Shown one piece after another: positions 14,401 through 25,615 of a DNA stretch of 64,000 nt. Within the stretch, counting starts at the first letter, position 1. Every line of letters starts with the position of its first letter. The notes beneath the pieces are model-generated. The model was not told the origin of the DNA, did no database searches, and saw only the letters and a list, made by a program, of their open reading frames with translations. Source of the DNA: Plotosus lineatus (taxonomy: Eukaryota > Chordata > Actinopteri > Siluriformes > Plotosidae); the NCBI GenBank assembly GCA_024760905.1, contig CM045731.1:51780001-51844000 (forward strand). The letters run 5' to 3'. Made by a program: the position numbers and the translations under genes.

Positions 14401-17400
14401 AATACATTTCCCACCCTGTCTTTAATCACTCTAACTTGCTGCATGTTTGATTCCCATCTCTATTTCTCTGCTATGCCAACCTGTATAAATCATTTTCTCC
14501 CTCATTACTGTCCAATCTATCATACAAGTCATCATACGCCCTCTGTTTGGCCTTTGACACCGCTACCTTTGCCTTACGCTGTGTCTCCCTGTACTCCTGT
14601 TTACTCTCTCCGGTCCTCTCAATGTCCCACTTCTTCTTAGCTAACCTCTTCTTTTGTACACACTCCTGCACTTCCTCATTCCACCACCAAGTTTCCTTAT
14701 CTACTTTCCTTTCAGAGGACACACCAAGTACTCTCCTACCGGTCTCCCTGATCACATTGGCTGTGGTTGTCCAGTCATCTGGATGCACTTCCTGACCACC
14801 CAAAGCCTGTTTCAACTCCTCCTTGAAGACAACATGGCACTCTTCCTTTTTCAGCTTCCACCACTTTGTCGTCTGCTCTGCCTTTGCCTTTTTTACCTTT
14901 CTCACCATCAGCGTCACCCTGCACACCACCATCCTATGCTGTTTGGCAACACTCTTACCCACTACTACTTTGCAGTCACTGACTTTCTTCAAATTACATC
15001 CCCTACACAAGTAGTCTACCTGTGTGCTCTTACCTTCGCTTTCATAAGTCACCCTATGCTCCTGTTTCTTCTTGAATAAAGTATTCACCACAGCCATTTC
15101 CATCCTTTTTGCAAAATCGATCAACATCTGTCCTTCTGTGTTCCTGTCCTGGATACCAAACCTGCCCATCACTTCCTCGTCCCCTCTGTTGCCTGCACCA
15201 ACATGTCCATTGAAGTCTGCCCCAATGACCACTCTTTCACCTCTGGGGGTACTCTGCATCACTTCATCTAACTCACTCCAGAATCTCTCCTTCTCTTCTA
15301 GCTCACATCCTGCCTGTAGGGCATAAGCACTAACAACATTGACCATCACGCCTTCACTTTCTAACTTGAGACTCATCACTCTGTCTGACACTCTTTTCAC
15401 TTCTGGAACATTCCTGACAAACCCCTCCTTCAAGATGACTCCTACTCCATTCTCTTACCATCCACACCATGATAAAACAGTTTAAACCCTGTTCCTAAGC
15501 TTTTAGCTTTGCTACCTTTCCACCTGGTCTCCTGAACGCACAGTATGTCCACCTTCCTCCTCTGCATCATGTCAGCCAGCTCTCTGCATAGTTCCAACAT
15601 TCAAAGTCCCTACTCTCAGTCCTAGGCTCACACCTTTCCTCTTCTCTCTCAGCCTACGGACACGCCTCCCGCCTCTCCTTCTTCGACCAACAGTAGTCCA
15701 ATTTCCATCAGCACCCTGTTGGTTGACAGCACTGATGGTGGTCGTTGTTAACCCCGGCCTCGACCGATGCGGTATGAATTTTGTTTTGACCATTTACATT
15801 TTTAATGTGGCAGAAGTTTTATGCCGGATGCCCTTCCTGTCGCAACTTGTAGCACTTGTAGGCTAATGGTGTATTTAAAGTCTAGTCATTGAAAGAGTAA
15901 TACATAGTACACTGTACTACATAAATATTTTAGTAAAGTTTAAGTAGGTACAGTACTATACAGAAACACAATGAAAAAACAAATTAAAGTGATATATGCA
16001 GTAGGCCCTTGACCATTTGCGGTTCAGTGTTCGCGCCCCCACATATTCGCAGTTCAGCGACAAACCCGGAAGTAACTGGCACGTGATTCAAATTCAGCCA
16101 ATGGCTGAGAACGTTTGTTTCTCCCTCCTGCTGATTGGTTGCAGATTATGTGTACACCTCTCACTCTTTTTTTTTCTCCTTCGTGCACAAGTTATCAACA
16201 TGATTGCCTGAATTGCGAAGTAAATTTTTTAGTGTGTTTTTAATGATTATATAAGCCCTATGATACTATTCAAACGCCCTGCATCTTCTCTAGCTTCTGG
16301 TAAGGAGCATAAGGCTTTATTCATTAATAAATATTATGGAAGTGCAAAATTACAAAGTTTCTACTTAATCATTACTACATTTTACTACATTATTACTGTA
16401 TTAATGAGTAAGACTGTCTATAGAATGTGTTTAAGAAGCATATTTTAGTGAGTGTAATATCATACATTGGGTTTTAAAGCCGCGCCAATAACTCGCGGAT
16501 TTTCATGATCCAAGGGAAGAGCCGGAACCGAACCATTGTGAAAAACGGGGTCCTACTGTGTGTATTTATGTTTATTATGATATACTGTACTAATCCTGCA
16601 ATGCAGCCGTGTGGGGGAGCACAAACAAGTGCCCGCCCTCACGCCCGTCCCAAGCCCGGATAAATGTTGAGGGTTGCGACAGGAAAGGCATCCGGTGTAA
16701 AATTTTGCCAGAATACAAAATGCAAACCATAAAGACAAATTTCATACCAGATTGATTGAGGCCCAGGTTAACAACGACCGCCATCAGTGCTGTTAACCAA
16801 CAGGGTGCTGGTGGAAATTGGAGTACTGTTGGTCGAAGAAGGAGCGGTCGAAGAAGGAGAGGTGGGAGGCGTGTCCGTAGGCAGAGAGAGAGAAGAGAAT
16901 AGGCGTGAGCCTAGGACTGAGAGTAGGGACTTTGAATGTTGGAACTATGCAAGGAAAAGGCAGAGAGCTGGCTGACATGATGCAGAGGAGAAAGGTGGAC
17001 ATACTGTGTGTTCAGGAGACCAGGTGGAAAGGTAGCAAAGCTAAAAGCTTAGGAGCAGGGTTTAAGTTTAAGGGTTTAAGTTTTATCATGGTGTGGATGG
17101 GAAGAGAAATGGAGTAGGAGTCATCTTGAAGGAGGGGTTTGCAGGAATGTTCTCGAAGTGAAAAGAGTGTCAGACAGAGTGATGAGTCTCAAGTTAGAAA
17201 GTGAAGGCGTGATGATCAATGTTGTTAGTGCTTATGCCCCACAGGCAGGATGTGAGCTAGAAGAGAAGGAGAGATTCTGGAGTGAGTTAGATGAACTGAT
17301 GCAGAGTACCCCCAGAGGTGAAAGAGTGGTCATTGGGGCAGACTTCAATGGACATGTTGGTGCAGGCAACAGAGGGGACGAGGAAGTGATGGGCAGGTTT

Positions 17401-20400
17401 GGTATCCAGGACAGGAACACAGAAGGACAGATGTTGATCGATTTTGCAAAAAGGATGAAAATGGCTGTGGAGAATACTTTCTTCCAGAAGAGGCAGTCGC
17501 ATAGGGTGACTTATAAAAGTGGAGGTAGGAGCAAACAAGTAGACTACATCTTGTGTAGGCGATGTAATTTGAAGGAAGTCAGTGACTGCAAAGTAGTAGT
17601 GGGTGAGAGTGTTGCCAAACAGCATAGGATGGTGGTGTGCATGACGATGTTGATGGTAAGAAAGGTGAAGAAGGCAAAGGCAGAGCAGAAGACAAAGTGG
17701 TGGAAGCTGAAAAAGGAAGAGTGTTGTGTTGCCTTCAAGGAGGAGTTGAAACAGGCTTTGGATGGTCAGGAAGTGCTTTCAGATGACTGGACAACTACAG
17801 CTAATGTGATCAAGGAGACAGGTCTTGGTGTATATACTTGGTGTGTCCTCTGGAAGGACAGTAGATAAGGAGACTTGGTGGTGGAATGAGGAAGTGCAGC
17901 AGTGTGTACAAAGGAAGAGGTTAGCTAAGAAGAAATGGGACATAAAGAGGACCGAAGAGAGTAAACAGGAGTACAGGGAGAGACAGCGTAAGGTGAAGGT
18001 AGCGGTGTCAAAGGCCAAACAGAGGGCGTATGATGACTTGTATGCTAGGTTGGACAGTAAGGAGGGTGAAAATGATTTATACAGGTTGGCACAGCAGAGA
18101 AATAGAGATGGGAATCGGACATGCAGCAAGTTAGAGTGATGAAAGACGGGGTGGGAAATGTATTGACTGATGACAGAAGTGTGCTGGGAAGATGGAAAGA
18201 GTACTTTGAAGAGCTGATGAATGAGGAAAATGAGAGAGCAAAAAGAGCAAAAGAGGTGACTGTTGAGGACCAGGAAATGGCAAAGATTAGTAAGGGTGAA
18301 GTGAGGAGAGCATTGAAGAGGATGAAGAGTGGAAAGGCAGTTAGTCCTGATGACATACCGGTGGAGGAATCTAAGTGTCTGGGAGAGATAGCAGTAGATT
18401 TTCTGACAAGACCATTCAACAAGGTCTTAGAGAGTGAGAGGATGCTGGAGGAATGGAGGAGAAGTGTGCTAGTGCCATTTTTAAGAACAAGGGAGATGTG
18501 CAGAGTTGTGGCAACTACAGAGGGATAAAGTTGATGAGCCATACCATGAAGTTATGGGAAAGAATAGTGGAAGCTAGAATAAGGGCAGAGGTCAGCATTT
18601 GTGAACAACAGTTTGGTTTCATGCCAAGAAAGAACACCACAGATGCAGTGTTTGTCTTGAGGATGTTAATAGAAAAGTACAGTGAAGGTCAGCGGGAGCT
18701 GCATTGTGCCTTTGTGGATCTGGAGAAAGCATATGACAGGGTGCCGAGAGAGGAACTGTGGTGTTGCATGAGGAAGTCTGGAGTGGCAGAGAAGTATGTT
18801 AGAGTGGTGCAGGACATGTATGAGAGATGTAAGACAGTGGTGAGATGTGCTGTCGGTGTGACAGAAGAGTTCAAGGTGGAGGTGGGACTGCATCAAGGGT
18901 CAGCTCTCAGCCCCTTCTTGTTTGCTATGGTGATGGACAGGATGACAGATGAGGTTAGACAAGAATCTCCATGGACTATGATGTTTGCAGATGACATCGT
19001 GATCTGTAGTGAGAGCAGAGAACAAGCGGAGGAAAATCTAGAGAGGTGGAGGTATGCCCCTGGAAAGGAGGGGAATGATGGTTAGTCTCAGTAAGACAGA
19101 ATACATGTGTGTGAACGACAAGGACCCAAGAGGAACGGTGAGGTTACAGGGGGCAGAGATAAAGAAGGTGGAGGATTTTAAGTACTTAGGCTCAACAATC
19201 CAGAGCAATGGAGCGTGTGGAAAAGAGGTGAAGAAGCGTGTGTAGGCAGGTTGGAATTGTTGGAGAAAAGTATCCGGTGTGATGTGTGATAGGAAGGTAT
19301 CGGCAAGAATGAAAGGAAAAGTGTACAAGACAGTGATGAGGCCAGCGATGTTGTATGGTTTAGAAACAGTGGCCCTGGGGAAAAGACAGGAGGCAGAGCT
19401 GGAGGTAGCAGAGATGAAAATGATGAGGTTCTCTCTGGGAGTAACGAGGATGGATAGGATCAGGAATGAGTACATCAGAGGGACTGCACATGTTAGAGGT
19501 TTTGGAGACAAAGTCAGAGAGGCTAGATTGAGATGGTTTGGACATGTACAGAGGAGGGATAGTGAGTATATTGGTAGTAGGATGCTGAGGTTGGAACTAT
19601 CAGGCAGAAGGCCGAGAAGAAGACCAAAGAGAAGATTTATGGATGTATGAAGGAGAACATGAAGGTAGTTGGAGTAAGAGCAGAAGATACAGAGGATAGG
19701 GTGAGATGGAGGCGGATGGTTTGCTGTGGTGACCCCTGAAGGGAAAAGCCAAAAGGAAAAGAAGAAGACACTACTAATTCTGCAAAGGAAATTATTGCCC
19801 CATTCAAAGTGAGCGCACACATGAAAACAGGGAGTGCACACACACTTGGAGCAGTGGTCTGTCACACATTGAGACACCGAAGAGCAGTTGGGGGTTAGGT
19901 GCTTTTGTGCAAGGGCACTTCAGCCATGAATGGAAGGGAGGGTACAGTTCATGCCCACCGCCACACATTTTCCCTGCTGGTTCAGGAATTATAACCATCC
20001 GGCCACGGGTGCCCCCAGTGGTATATTTGGTGAAATTTTATTGTATGTTTTTCCATTTTTATGCGTGATAATGTTGATGCTGCCTCTTCCAACTGTCTGT
20101 GACAGACAGTGACCCTGACATATTTTTTATTCAAGAATTATTCATTCATTTATTTTCTGAACTGCTTAATCCTAATTAGGGTCGCAGGGAGGCTGGCGCC
20201 CATCTCACCCAACTCTGGGTGAGGGCAGAATACACCCCGGACAGCTCTCCAGGCCATCGCAGGGCAGAAACATGCTGATGGCTATGCAGCCTACCCTTGA
20301 CAAAAGTCAGCAATAATTCTTATTACATGCATACACCATAGACAGTGAGAACCATGGCCGGCCTTTGATAACCCACTTCGCTGCACTTGGGGTATTCAAG

Positions 20401-23260
20401 AATTATCCACTCTAAATAATGATTTTTTTTTTAATCCTGAGGTAGCAGACCAATCAGATTGCCCGATTCTAGGTTCTCGAGTGGCGCATCGATAAGGTGC
20501 CTAACTATGAACTCAGAAATTGCAAGTTTGAATCCGGGTTAATGCCACAACCGTTAGTCCATGGGAGCTAATTGGCCAAGCTCTCACATGAGGGATGGAC
20601 GGCATACGCTCACTTACCTGTCTCTCACAGTGTTCGCCAGCCGAGCGTATTTGTACAAGGGGGCAGACAGTGCTTTCCCTCCGAGTGTGTTAAACCACCC
20701 CTCAATAGCATGGTGCCGCATTCGAAAAAATAGCTGGGTGACTATTATTGCATGTCACAGAGGGGGAGTGTGTAAGCTTTCACCCCTAATTGCTCTGTAG
20801 TGGTATTGTGATAGGAAAGGCAATACCTGATGGGTGGGAATTTGATACAAATAAATTGGGGATAAAATGGGGGGATTACGTGATTCCTCTGTGGTATATA
20901 CTAACAAATTGTATCCAGTGCATTAATATCCTATGAATATCTTGTTTGGGCAGTGGTGGCCTAGTGGTATAGGGTGCTGGATCGTTGATCCTAAAGTTGG
21001 GGGTTTGAAGATTGTCACTGTTGCCCCAGTGCAGCTAACTGGGTTATCAATGGCCAGCCATGTCTCTCACTGTGTATGGTGTGAGGCATGTAAAAGAACC
21101 ATTACTGACTTTTGTAATGAGTAGGTGCAAAGCCGTCAGCGTGTTTCCACCCTGTGATGGCCTGGCGAGCTGTCCAGGGTGTACTCTGCCCTCGGCTGGT
21201 GTCGGTCGGGATGGACACCAGCCTCCCCGCGACCCTAATTAGGATTAAACGGTTATAGAAAAAATGCATTGATATCCACTTTCAATTTGTGTTGAGACCA
21301 GAATTATTGTCAGAGCTGCTGTAATAGAAAATAATTAAACACTTTTGAAAACAAAAGCCTAGTGTTTTTAAATGATATGTCATTTTCACCAAAATATCAA
21401 AGTTCTATAACAATTCCCAGACTGCTGTGTTCGGTAACTGTGTCTCTTTACTACAGTGTCTCTGCTTTGTTACACTTACAGTAAGAGGAAACTTGTTTAT
21501 GGGGTGAGTCTTTGGTATGGGATCTTCACAGGTCTCTTGTGTTCTGCCAGGCAAAAATACTGGACCATGATAATGTGAACTACCTGAAGAAGATCCTCGT
21601 TGAGTTGGCAATGGTACTAGACCAGGTAGAGGCAGAACTTGAAAAGAGGAAACTGGAATATCAAGGCAAGTTTGTTATTCTTATTTTACAATTCCTCAGG
21701 GGTGTCAAACTCATTTTAACTAAATGCGACTCTAGACTTGAGTGTGAAGTAAGGGCTGGGGGGTTGCGTCCCCCATTTTATTCTCAGAATTTAGTCCCAC
21801 CCATCAAGTATTACCTCCCTTTCACCAGAGACACCACACCCCCTGCGCGGCCGGGCTGTGGCCCCAAGAATTGATGCATATTTTTTTATAAAGGAACATT
21901 GCTCAATAAACAAGTTTATTTATTTATTTATTCATGGATGTATACAGTTTTATGAATCAGCTGATAAAAACAACTGTTTAAAAATATTGTGACATATACT
22001 AATGCTGCTTGCTTAATAATTACACCAGATGTTTAGGTATGTTCCTGCACATACTTGTATGTTGCTTGCTTTCCAATTTTACAAAGTTCAGGACTTGGAT
22101 GGCATTTGGAACAAACAAAGTCTGAGTTCAATTTTGTAGCCAAGAGGGCACAAACAGTTTCATTGATCAATTCTGACCTGGCATCAGTGTGGATTTTCTT
22201 TACAATAGAAAATACCCTTTCACTGTCACAATTGCTGTTTGGTATAGTCAGCACTGCCTGCAACAGTTTTGTGAAAAGAGGAAATCTCTTCACTCCCATC
22301 ACGGTTGACATTGTCATATACTTGATGCCACCACTCATCACACCTCATCTTTTCTCTCAACACTGGCATTTCATTTTCACGCAGTAATTGAAAATCCTGT
22401 AATTCCTCAACCAAGCTTGTCTTCTTCCACGCCCTTGTTTTTGAACTGCACGGCACTGAATGATCACGTGACTTGAAGTCGCTAGCCTGTATCAGTGAAC
22501 TGCCAACTCGTGTGTGCATAAACAAACGGAAGATAGAGACTGGCTATACATTTCTACGGTGTCTCCAAAGTGCAATATGCAGAAGATTAAGACTTAAAAA
22601 TTCTACGGTGTGTTCAAAGTGTGACTTTTTTTTTCGGGAGGTTGTCTGGAAATCGGGAGAAATTAGTCTCCTGGCGGGAGATTGGATTTATGCTTTTAAA
22701 TCGGGAGACTCCCGATTGAATCGGGAGACTTAATAACTGTGCCTAATTATTTATCTCCTTTAATTTTAATTGCTACTTATTAGATTTATTTATTTATTGT
22801 GGGCTAGAGGGTGGGATAAACCTGTATTTGTATAAATGCTAATTTTTCCACTTTGCATCAGACTACCCTATATCATGGCCCAGTGCTGACTTCTAACCCT
22901 ATTTCTCCTCTAACAGGTCAGAAGAATGAGTTATGGCTTTGCGGACCTGACTTTACGCTAGCTGATGTATATCTCGGAGCCACGTTGCATAGGCTAAAGT
23001 TCTTGGGACTTTCAAGGAAATACTGGGAAGATGGAAGCCGACCCAACCTCCAGTCATTTTTTGACCGTGTGCAGAGGCGCTATGCATTCCGTAAAGTTTT
23101 GGGAGACATCCACACCACCTTACTGTCAGCGGTCCTACCCAATGCATTCCGTATGGTAAAAAAGAAGCCGCCGTCCTTCTTCGGGGCGTCATTCTTAATG
23201 GGCTCCTTAGGTGGGATGGGCTATTTTGCCTATTGGTTTTTAAAAAAGAAATACATGTAG
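4256..23260 (+). CDS. gdap1l1: Ganglioside-induced differentiation-associated protein 1-like 1, partial (5 visible coding exons)
   Basis: Coding exons are 4256-4448, 7362-7535, 12168-12262, 21551-21665 and 22917-23260. Joined in phase they encode 306 residues plus a stop, against about 367 in the human protein, so roughly the first 60 residues (first exon) lie left of the window. The protein is a GST-fold member of the GDAP1 family. Visible are the second part of the thioredoxin-like N domain (motif EVPVFIHGD), the GDAP1-type linker helices, the C-terminal GST domain ([13 protein letters not shown]) and a hydrophobic C-terminal segment ([20 protein letters not shown]) followed by KKKYM, like a tail anchor. 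The ending [20 protein letters not shown] matches GDAP1L1 much better than GDAP1. GDAP1 is a mitochondrial outer-membrane protein; GDAP1L1 is mainly neuronal and cytosolic, with reported translocation to mitochondria. Introns are expanded by LINEs and SINEs; no coding exon is broken. Confidence 0.93.
4538..4930 (+). mobile_element. SINE S2 with internal (GT)n
   Basis: Starts gggtggcaggatagtggagt only 90 bases after a gdap1l1 donor. It carries a (TG)n tract at about 4769-4806 and ends with gtgagtgagtga. Confidence 0.75.
4932..5235 (+). mobile_element. SINE S2, tandem with the previous copy
   Basis: Head aagggcacaatgttgtagtg, B-box-like gagttcgactcc; tail degenerate at gataggcttcagcatccctg. 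Confidence 0.72.
5940..6130 (-). mobile_element. SINE S2 fragment
   Basis: From gggtgggttacactctgaac to the head complement ctacaccaccatgccgtg; the middle is partly lost. Confidence 0.65.
6192..6515 (+). mobile_element. SINE S2
   Basis: Head gtgtggcagcatggtgtatt, body ttccaaattgtgactagtg, tail ggaacaggctccagcctcca and gatgaatgaatgg. Confidence 0.72.
7362..7535 (+). CDS. gdap1l1: gdap1l1 exon (third coding exon)
   Basis: Acceptor tgtgcgacag, donor GTAAGT. The 174 nt (phase 1 in, phase 1 out) encode [12 protein letters not shown] through TAEIR. The block [20 protein letters not shown] is the highly conserved core of the GDAP1/GDAP1L1 family and is identical in human GDAP1L1. Confidence 0.93.
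7807..10946 (+). mobile_element. RTE-type LINE, 5'-truncated, with perfect 16 bp TSD and an internal LINE insertion
   Basis: In gdap1l1 intron 3. The 16-base duplication TTTGAATACATTTTTT occurs at 7791-7806 and 10947-10962. The RT part ([20 protein letters not shown], then [13 protein letters not shown]) runs to 8415. It is interrupted by a minus-strand LINE and resumes at about 10673 with [15 protein letters not shown] to the 3' end gacccctgaagggaacagc. About 0.5 kb of RTE sequence is missing at the junction. The RT motif FADDIV is intact in this fragment, but the element is dead. The clade is assigned from similarity to fish RTE/Expander-type proteins known to me. Confidence 0.88.
8416..10672 (-). 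mobile_element. Second LINE family, 5'-truncated, inserted within the RTE copy
   Basis: Minus-strand LINE with an (ATG)n 3' tail (8416-8452 as CAT on plus). In order from its 5' side: an endonuclease-end remnant ([20 protein letters not shown]), a linker, RT ([73 protein letters not shown]), the [10 protein letters not shown] block and a C-terminal [16 protein letters not shown]. The catalytic FADD box reads FANE, and several frameshifts break the frame. The family is distinct from the RTE copies; I cannot assign its clade with certainty (Rex1/L2/RTE-X-like candidates). Confidence 0.85.
11126..11414 (-). mobile_element. SINE S1, L2-type tail
   Basis: Duplication TATAACTTTATT at 11114-11125 and 11415-11426. 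The tail on plus is attcattcattgtctgtaac; the tRNA-like head ends at ccactgcc. Confidence 0.85.
12168..12262 (+). CDS. gdap1l1: gdap1l1 exon (fourth coding exon)
   Basis: Acceptor ctatttcag, donor GTAAGG. The 95 nt complete the Arg codon split with the previous exon and encode [18 protein letters not shown] through SKQKKLM, ending in phase 0. One Glu is missing from the human DHEEEPQL run. The exon is too short to show up as a free-standing reading frame and was found by homology. Confidence 0.92.
12355..12545 (-). mobile_element. Other tRNA-headed SINE
   Basis: Minus-strand unit with B-box-like gaggggtcaagccttggta and head near 12540 (tgtggctgagtggtaaggg, complement). It differs from S1 and S2. 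About 95 bases downstream of a gdap1l1 exon. Confidence 0.55.
12790..15850 (-). mobile_element. RTE-type LINE, nearly full length
   Basis: About 3.06 kb in gdap1l1 intron 4. It contains an N-terminal Arg-rich leader and AP endonuclease start ([11 protein letters not shown], about 15.6 kb), endonuclease core ([12 protein letters not shown]; 15433-14471), linker (14444-13932) and RT plus C-terminal domain (13916-12825, 363 codons open, [10 protein letters not shown]). It ends in the 3' tail CTTCTTTTTCTTTCGGCTG (plus strand, 12801-12819). At least three frame breaks separate these blocks, so it is inactive. I could not define a target-site duplication. Confidence 0.87.
15999..16558. mobile_element. 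Tigger/pogo-type MITE, copy 1
   Basis: 560 bp with terminal CAGTAGGCCC / GGTCCTACTG. It is about 85-90% similar by eye to the element at 28782-29338, and non-coding. It sits 30 bases from the left TSD of the adjacent RTE insertion. Confidence 0.8.
16602..19771 (+). mobile_element. RTE-type LINE, apparently full length (3.17 kb) with 14 bp TSD
   Basis: Flanked by TACTAATCCTGCAA (16588-16601) and TACTAATTCTGCAA (19772-19785). The 5' end carries a GC-rich leader and gcgacaggaaaggcatccgg. The frames give endonuclease ([25 protein letters not shown]), RT ([30 protein letters not shown]) and C-terminal [14 protein letters not shown], and the 3' end reads gtggtgacccctgaagggaa. Six or more frameshifts/stops split it into segments at 16905-17117, 17158-17868, 17825-18139, 18121-18528, 18453-19085, 19054-19245 and 19279-19650. 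The length fits an RTE element (about 3.2 kb). Confidence 0.9.
20142..20392 (-). mobile_element. SINE S1, L2-type tail, head missing
   Basis: Duplication TATTCAAGAATTAT at 20128-20141 and 20393-20406. It breaks off at the ctgcacttggg block, so it is a 5'-truncated insertion. Confidence 0.85.
20474..20880 (+). mobile_element. SINE of another tRNA-like family
   Basis: Begins ctcgagtggcgcatcgataa with a B-box-like gtttgaatccgggtt. The long body ends in aataaattggggataaaatg, a layout I associate with otophysan fish SINEs. One copy only. Confidence 0.55.
20946..21268 (+). mobile_element. SINE S1, L2-type tail
   Basis: Head GGGCAGTGGTGGCCTAGTGG through tail taattaggattaaacggtta. In gdap1l1 intron 4. 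Confidence 0.82.
21551..21665 (+). CDS. gdap1l1: gdap1l1 exon (fifth coding exon), non-canonical GC donor
   Basis: Acceptor gttctgccag; 115 nt encode [14 protein letters not shown] through KRKLEYQ plus one base. The only donor that keeps the frame is GCAAGT at 21666, giving G|gcaagt...cag|GTCAGAAG and the expected [10 protein letters not shown] junction. A GT donor at a workable phase is absent, so this is a GC-AG intron of the U2 type. Confidence 0.9.
22030..22740 (-). pseudogene. hAT transposase remnant in gdap1l1 intron
   Basis: Minus-strand frames around 22341-22033 encode a hAT C-terminal dimerisation domain piece ([20 protein letters not shown], then [10 protein letters not shown]). 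An upstream piece is in another frame (22525-22226). The plus side ends in CGGGAGA-type repeats (22635-22735). It is broken and incomplete. A hAT-type terminus CAGGGGTGTCAAACTCATTT at about 21700 may be its far end or a separate MITE. Confidence 0.75.
22917..23260 (+). CDS. gdap1l1: gdap1l1 last coding exon
   Basis: Acceptor cctctaacag; stop TAG at 23258-23260. It encodes [12 protein letters not shown] through FLKKKYM: the GST C-terminal domain, the amphipathic helix around [14 protein letters not shown], and the C-terminal hydrophobic tail that in GDAP1 serves as the membrane anchor. Confidence 0.95.
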
Positions 23261-25265
23261 TAAATAGTCTATTGCTGTACTCTTCAGTGTCAGTGAATTT
23301 GATGTGAGGCTGCAACTTTTCTGTACCAGATGTTGTGCAACAGCTGGAATTATGATGCTGTGCAGAGAAAACACACTATTATCTGAGTGAACAGATTATA
23401 TAAGAACATTCCATGACAAGGAATTCTTCTTAACACATTTTTGTGGTAATCAATGCCTTCATTTGTTTATTTTTTGTATATTGATTCCCTCCCTATGGTT
23501 GACTTGTTTACTTTTAATTTGCGTACAGTCTGAATTATAGTCAGCAAAAAGAAATGTCACAACCTAAATTGGTATGTATCAGCATTACACTCGTCCTTAT
23601 TATAGCATGACCTATAACGGTAACCCCCTCTAACACTAAAGTAGGAGTATCGTGTGTTTGAGGCATTCACCTTTTGTCCTTTAATCTACTTTTCATTGAC
23701 GGGTTTATATCCAAACCCATAGAGAACTACCAGAGAAAAACTAGATGAACTATTTAGCTGCAGCCTAATACTGCCAAATATCTATGAAATGTCTATTTAT
23801 TCATTCACTCTGTACAGATTACATAAACAGCACATGGGCATGTCAAGGTTTTTTTCGCTGTTCGTAGATATACCTCACCAGCATTAGCACCAAGATGAGT
23901 GGACGCTGATGGCTTACTCTACGCTCAGAAATCATTTAGGTTGTGGGATCATGATCAACATCAGGATGTGAATTGATTGCTTGATATATGCAAGTGATTG
24001 ATTTAAGTTTGTGTGAGTTTTTTCCATGTATATGTATGTACCGAGTCCAACTTGGTTCATTATCATCATGAGATCTTCATGGGTTAAATCAGGTGTGCTA
24101 CAGCAAAGAACATTAAACACACTGTGACTGTCGAAAGATAAATTTCAATACATTTGCCTGGCAGAGGAAAGTAAATAAAATAATCACTCCTATAATGACT
24201 ACATTACTCACATCACATAACACTCGCATGTCATTTTATATTGAACAAACGCACAAGGGAGACAAAAACCAGGAATGTAGTTGACGCAATGGTGCTTTGT
24301 AGTGCCATTAACGGTTGTTGTTGTTTGTTTTTTCTTACACTGTATGATTCGAGAAACACGCTCGTCCAGATGACACAAAACACACAAATGCATGATACAC
24401 AGCCAACTCAGAAAACAAAGAAGGGAGAGCTTTATCCTTGATCACAGCATGGCATTGTCACTCCGGTTAGTCCAGTCGAAACTCAGCAACATTAATTAAT
24501 ATGGCAATAAAATGAAGCAGCTGAATGTTCTGAATGAGCAGATTATCACATAAATGCTCTTTTTCTTCTCTGATGGCACAGATATAAATAATGAAAGCTT
24601 GATTCAGGGAGCATGAGGAATCATTTTCACATGTGTATTAGCCCCCCAGAGTCCTTTAACCTTATTGAAAAATTTCAGGACATGCTGGAGAAGACTTCAT
24701 GAAATGGTCCAGTTTTTCTCTCATCAGTTCAAGCTGTCAGTGAGAAATGAACCCGACGCTGGATGGAAATAAATGGCATGCTGATTAAATTTGCTGAAAA
24801 AAACAGCATAACATTTCCATGCTGTAAATAAGGCTAAAGGCGAAACAGCAACATGATCGTCCTGTGTTTTTTTTTTTTTGACTGGGCAGTGTATTATAAG
24901 GTAGCTGATCTGTACCCAAGGCACAGACGATAGAAAAATATTACACAAACAAAAAAGATACAGAAAAGTAGTGATTGATGCTCAGTCTATAAATAGCTAA
25001 AAATAAATAAATAACAAGGGGTTATTTCAAGACTCAAATTGATCTTCCCATTGATCCTGGGGCATTATTCTACTCAAAGAGATAAAAAAAAAATAGATGC
25101 CAGAAACATTGGATTTGTCATGAGAAACATGAGTGTACAATAGACACTGTACACTATATAATAAGATCCTAGCAATATTATAAACACAAATTTACAAGAC
25201 ATAAATGCATGCGGAAACTGTGTACATCTCTGATTGGATGAAGAATGATTTAACATATCATTTTT
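23261..25265 (+). other. gdap1l1 3' untranslated and intergenic sequence
   Basis: About 2 kb without a recognisable gene or repeat. Candidate poly(A) signals AATAAA are at 24174-24179 and 24506-24511, so a 3' UTR of roughly 0.9-1.3 kb is plausible. The exact cleavage site cannot be seen from sequence alone. Confidence 0.4.
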
Positions 25266-25615
25266 GGAGAAGAGGTGGCACCTTGACGTAGTGGCTATCA
25301 CGTCCGCTTCACAGTGAGAAGGGCTTGCATTCGATTTCCAGCTCGGGTGTTTCTGTGTTTGCATGTTCTCCCGGGGCTTGTGTAGTTTCCTCCAGGTACT
25401 CCGGTTTCCTCCTACAGTCCAAAAACATGCGCAGTAGGCTGATTGGCTGTTCCAAATGACCTCTTGGTATGAGAGTGAATGGTTGTGTGAGTGTTGGTCC
25501 CTATGATGGCTTGGAAAGCTCTCCAGGGTGTACTCTGCCCCCAACCAGAGTTCAGATGGGCACCAGCTTCCTGTGACCTTAATTAGGAATAAGAGGCTAG
25601 AAAATAAATGGATGA
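25266..25615 (+). mobile_element. SINE S2
   Basis: Full copy: ggcaccttgacgtagtggct, tttgcatgttctcccggggc, tail accttaattaggaataagag and aataaatggatgaat. Confidence 0.75.

Noticed and set aside
14050..14640. 196-codon plus-strand frame
   Set aside because: Antisense shadow of the RTE LINE (linker/RT region) read on the minus strand; low complexity Ser/Leu/Pro composition.
4256..23260. Assignment as gdap1 rather than gdap1l1
   Set aside because: The C-terminal exon ([15 protein letters not shown]...YFLKKKY-type ending) and [15 protein letters not shown] context match GDAP1L1 more closely; GDAP1 ends differently (long tail after the anchor).
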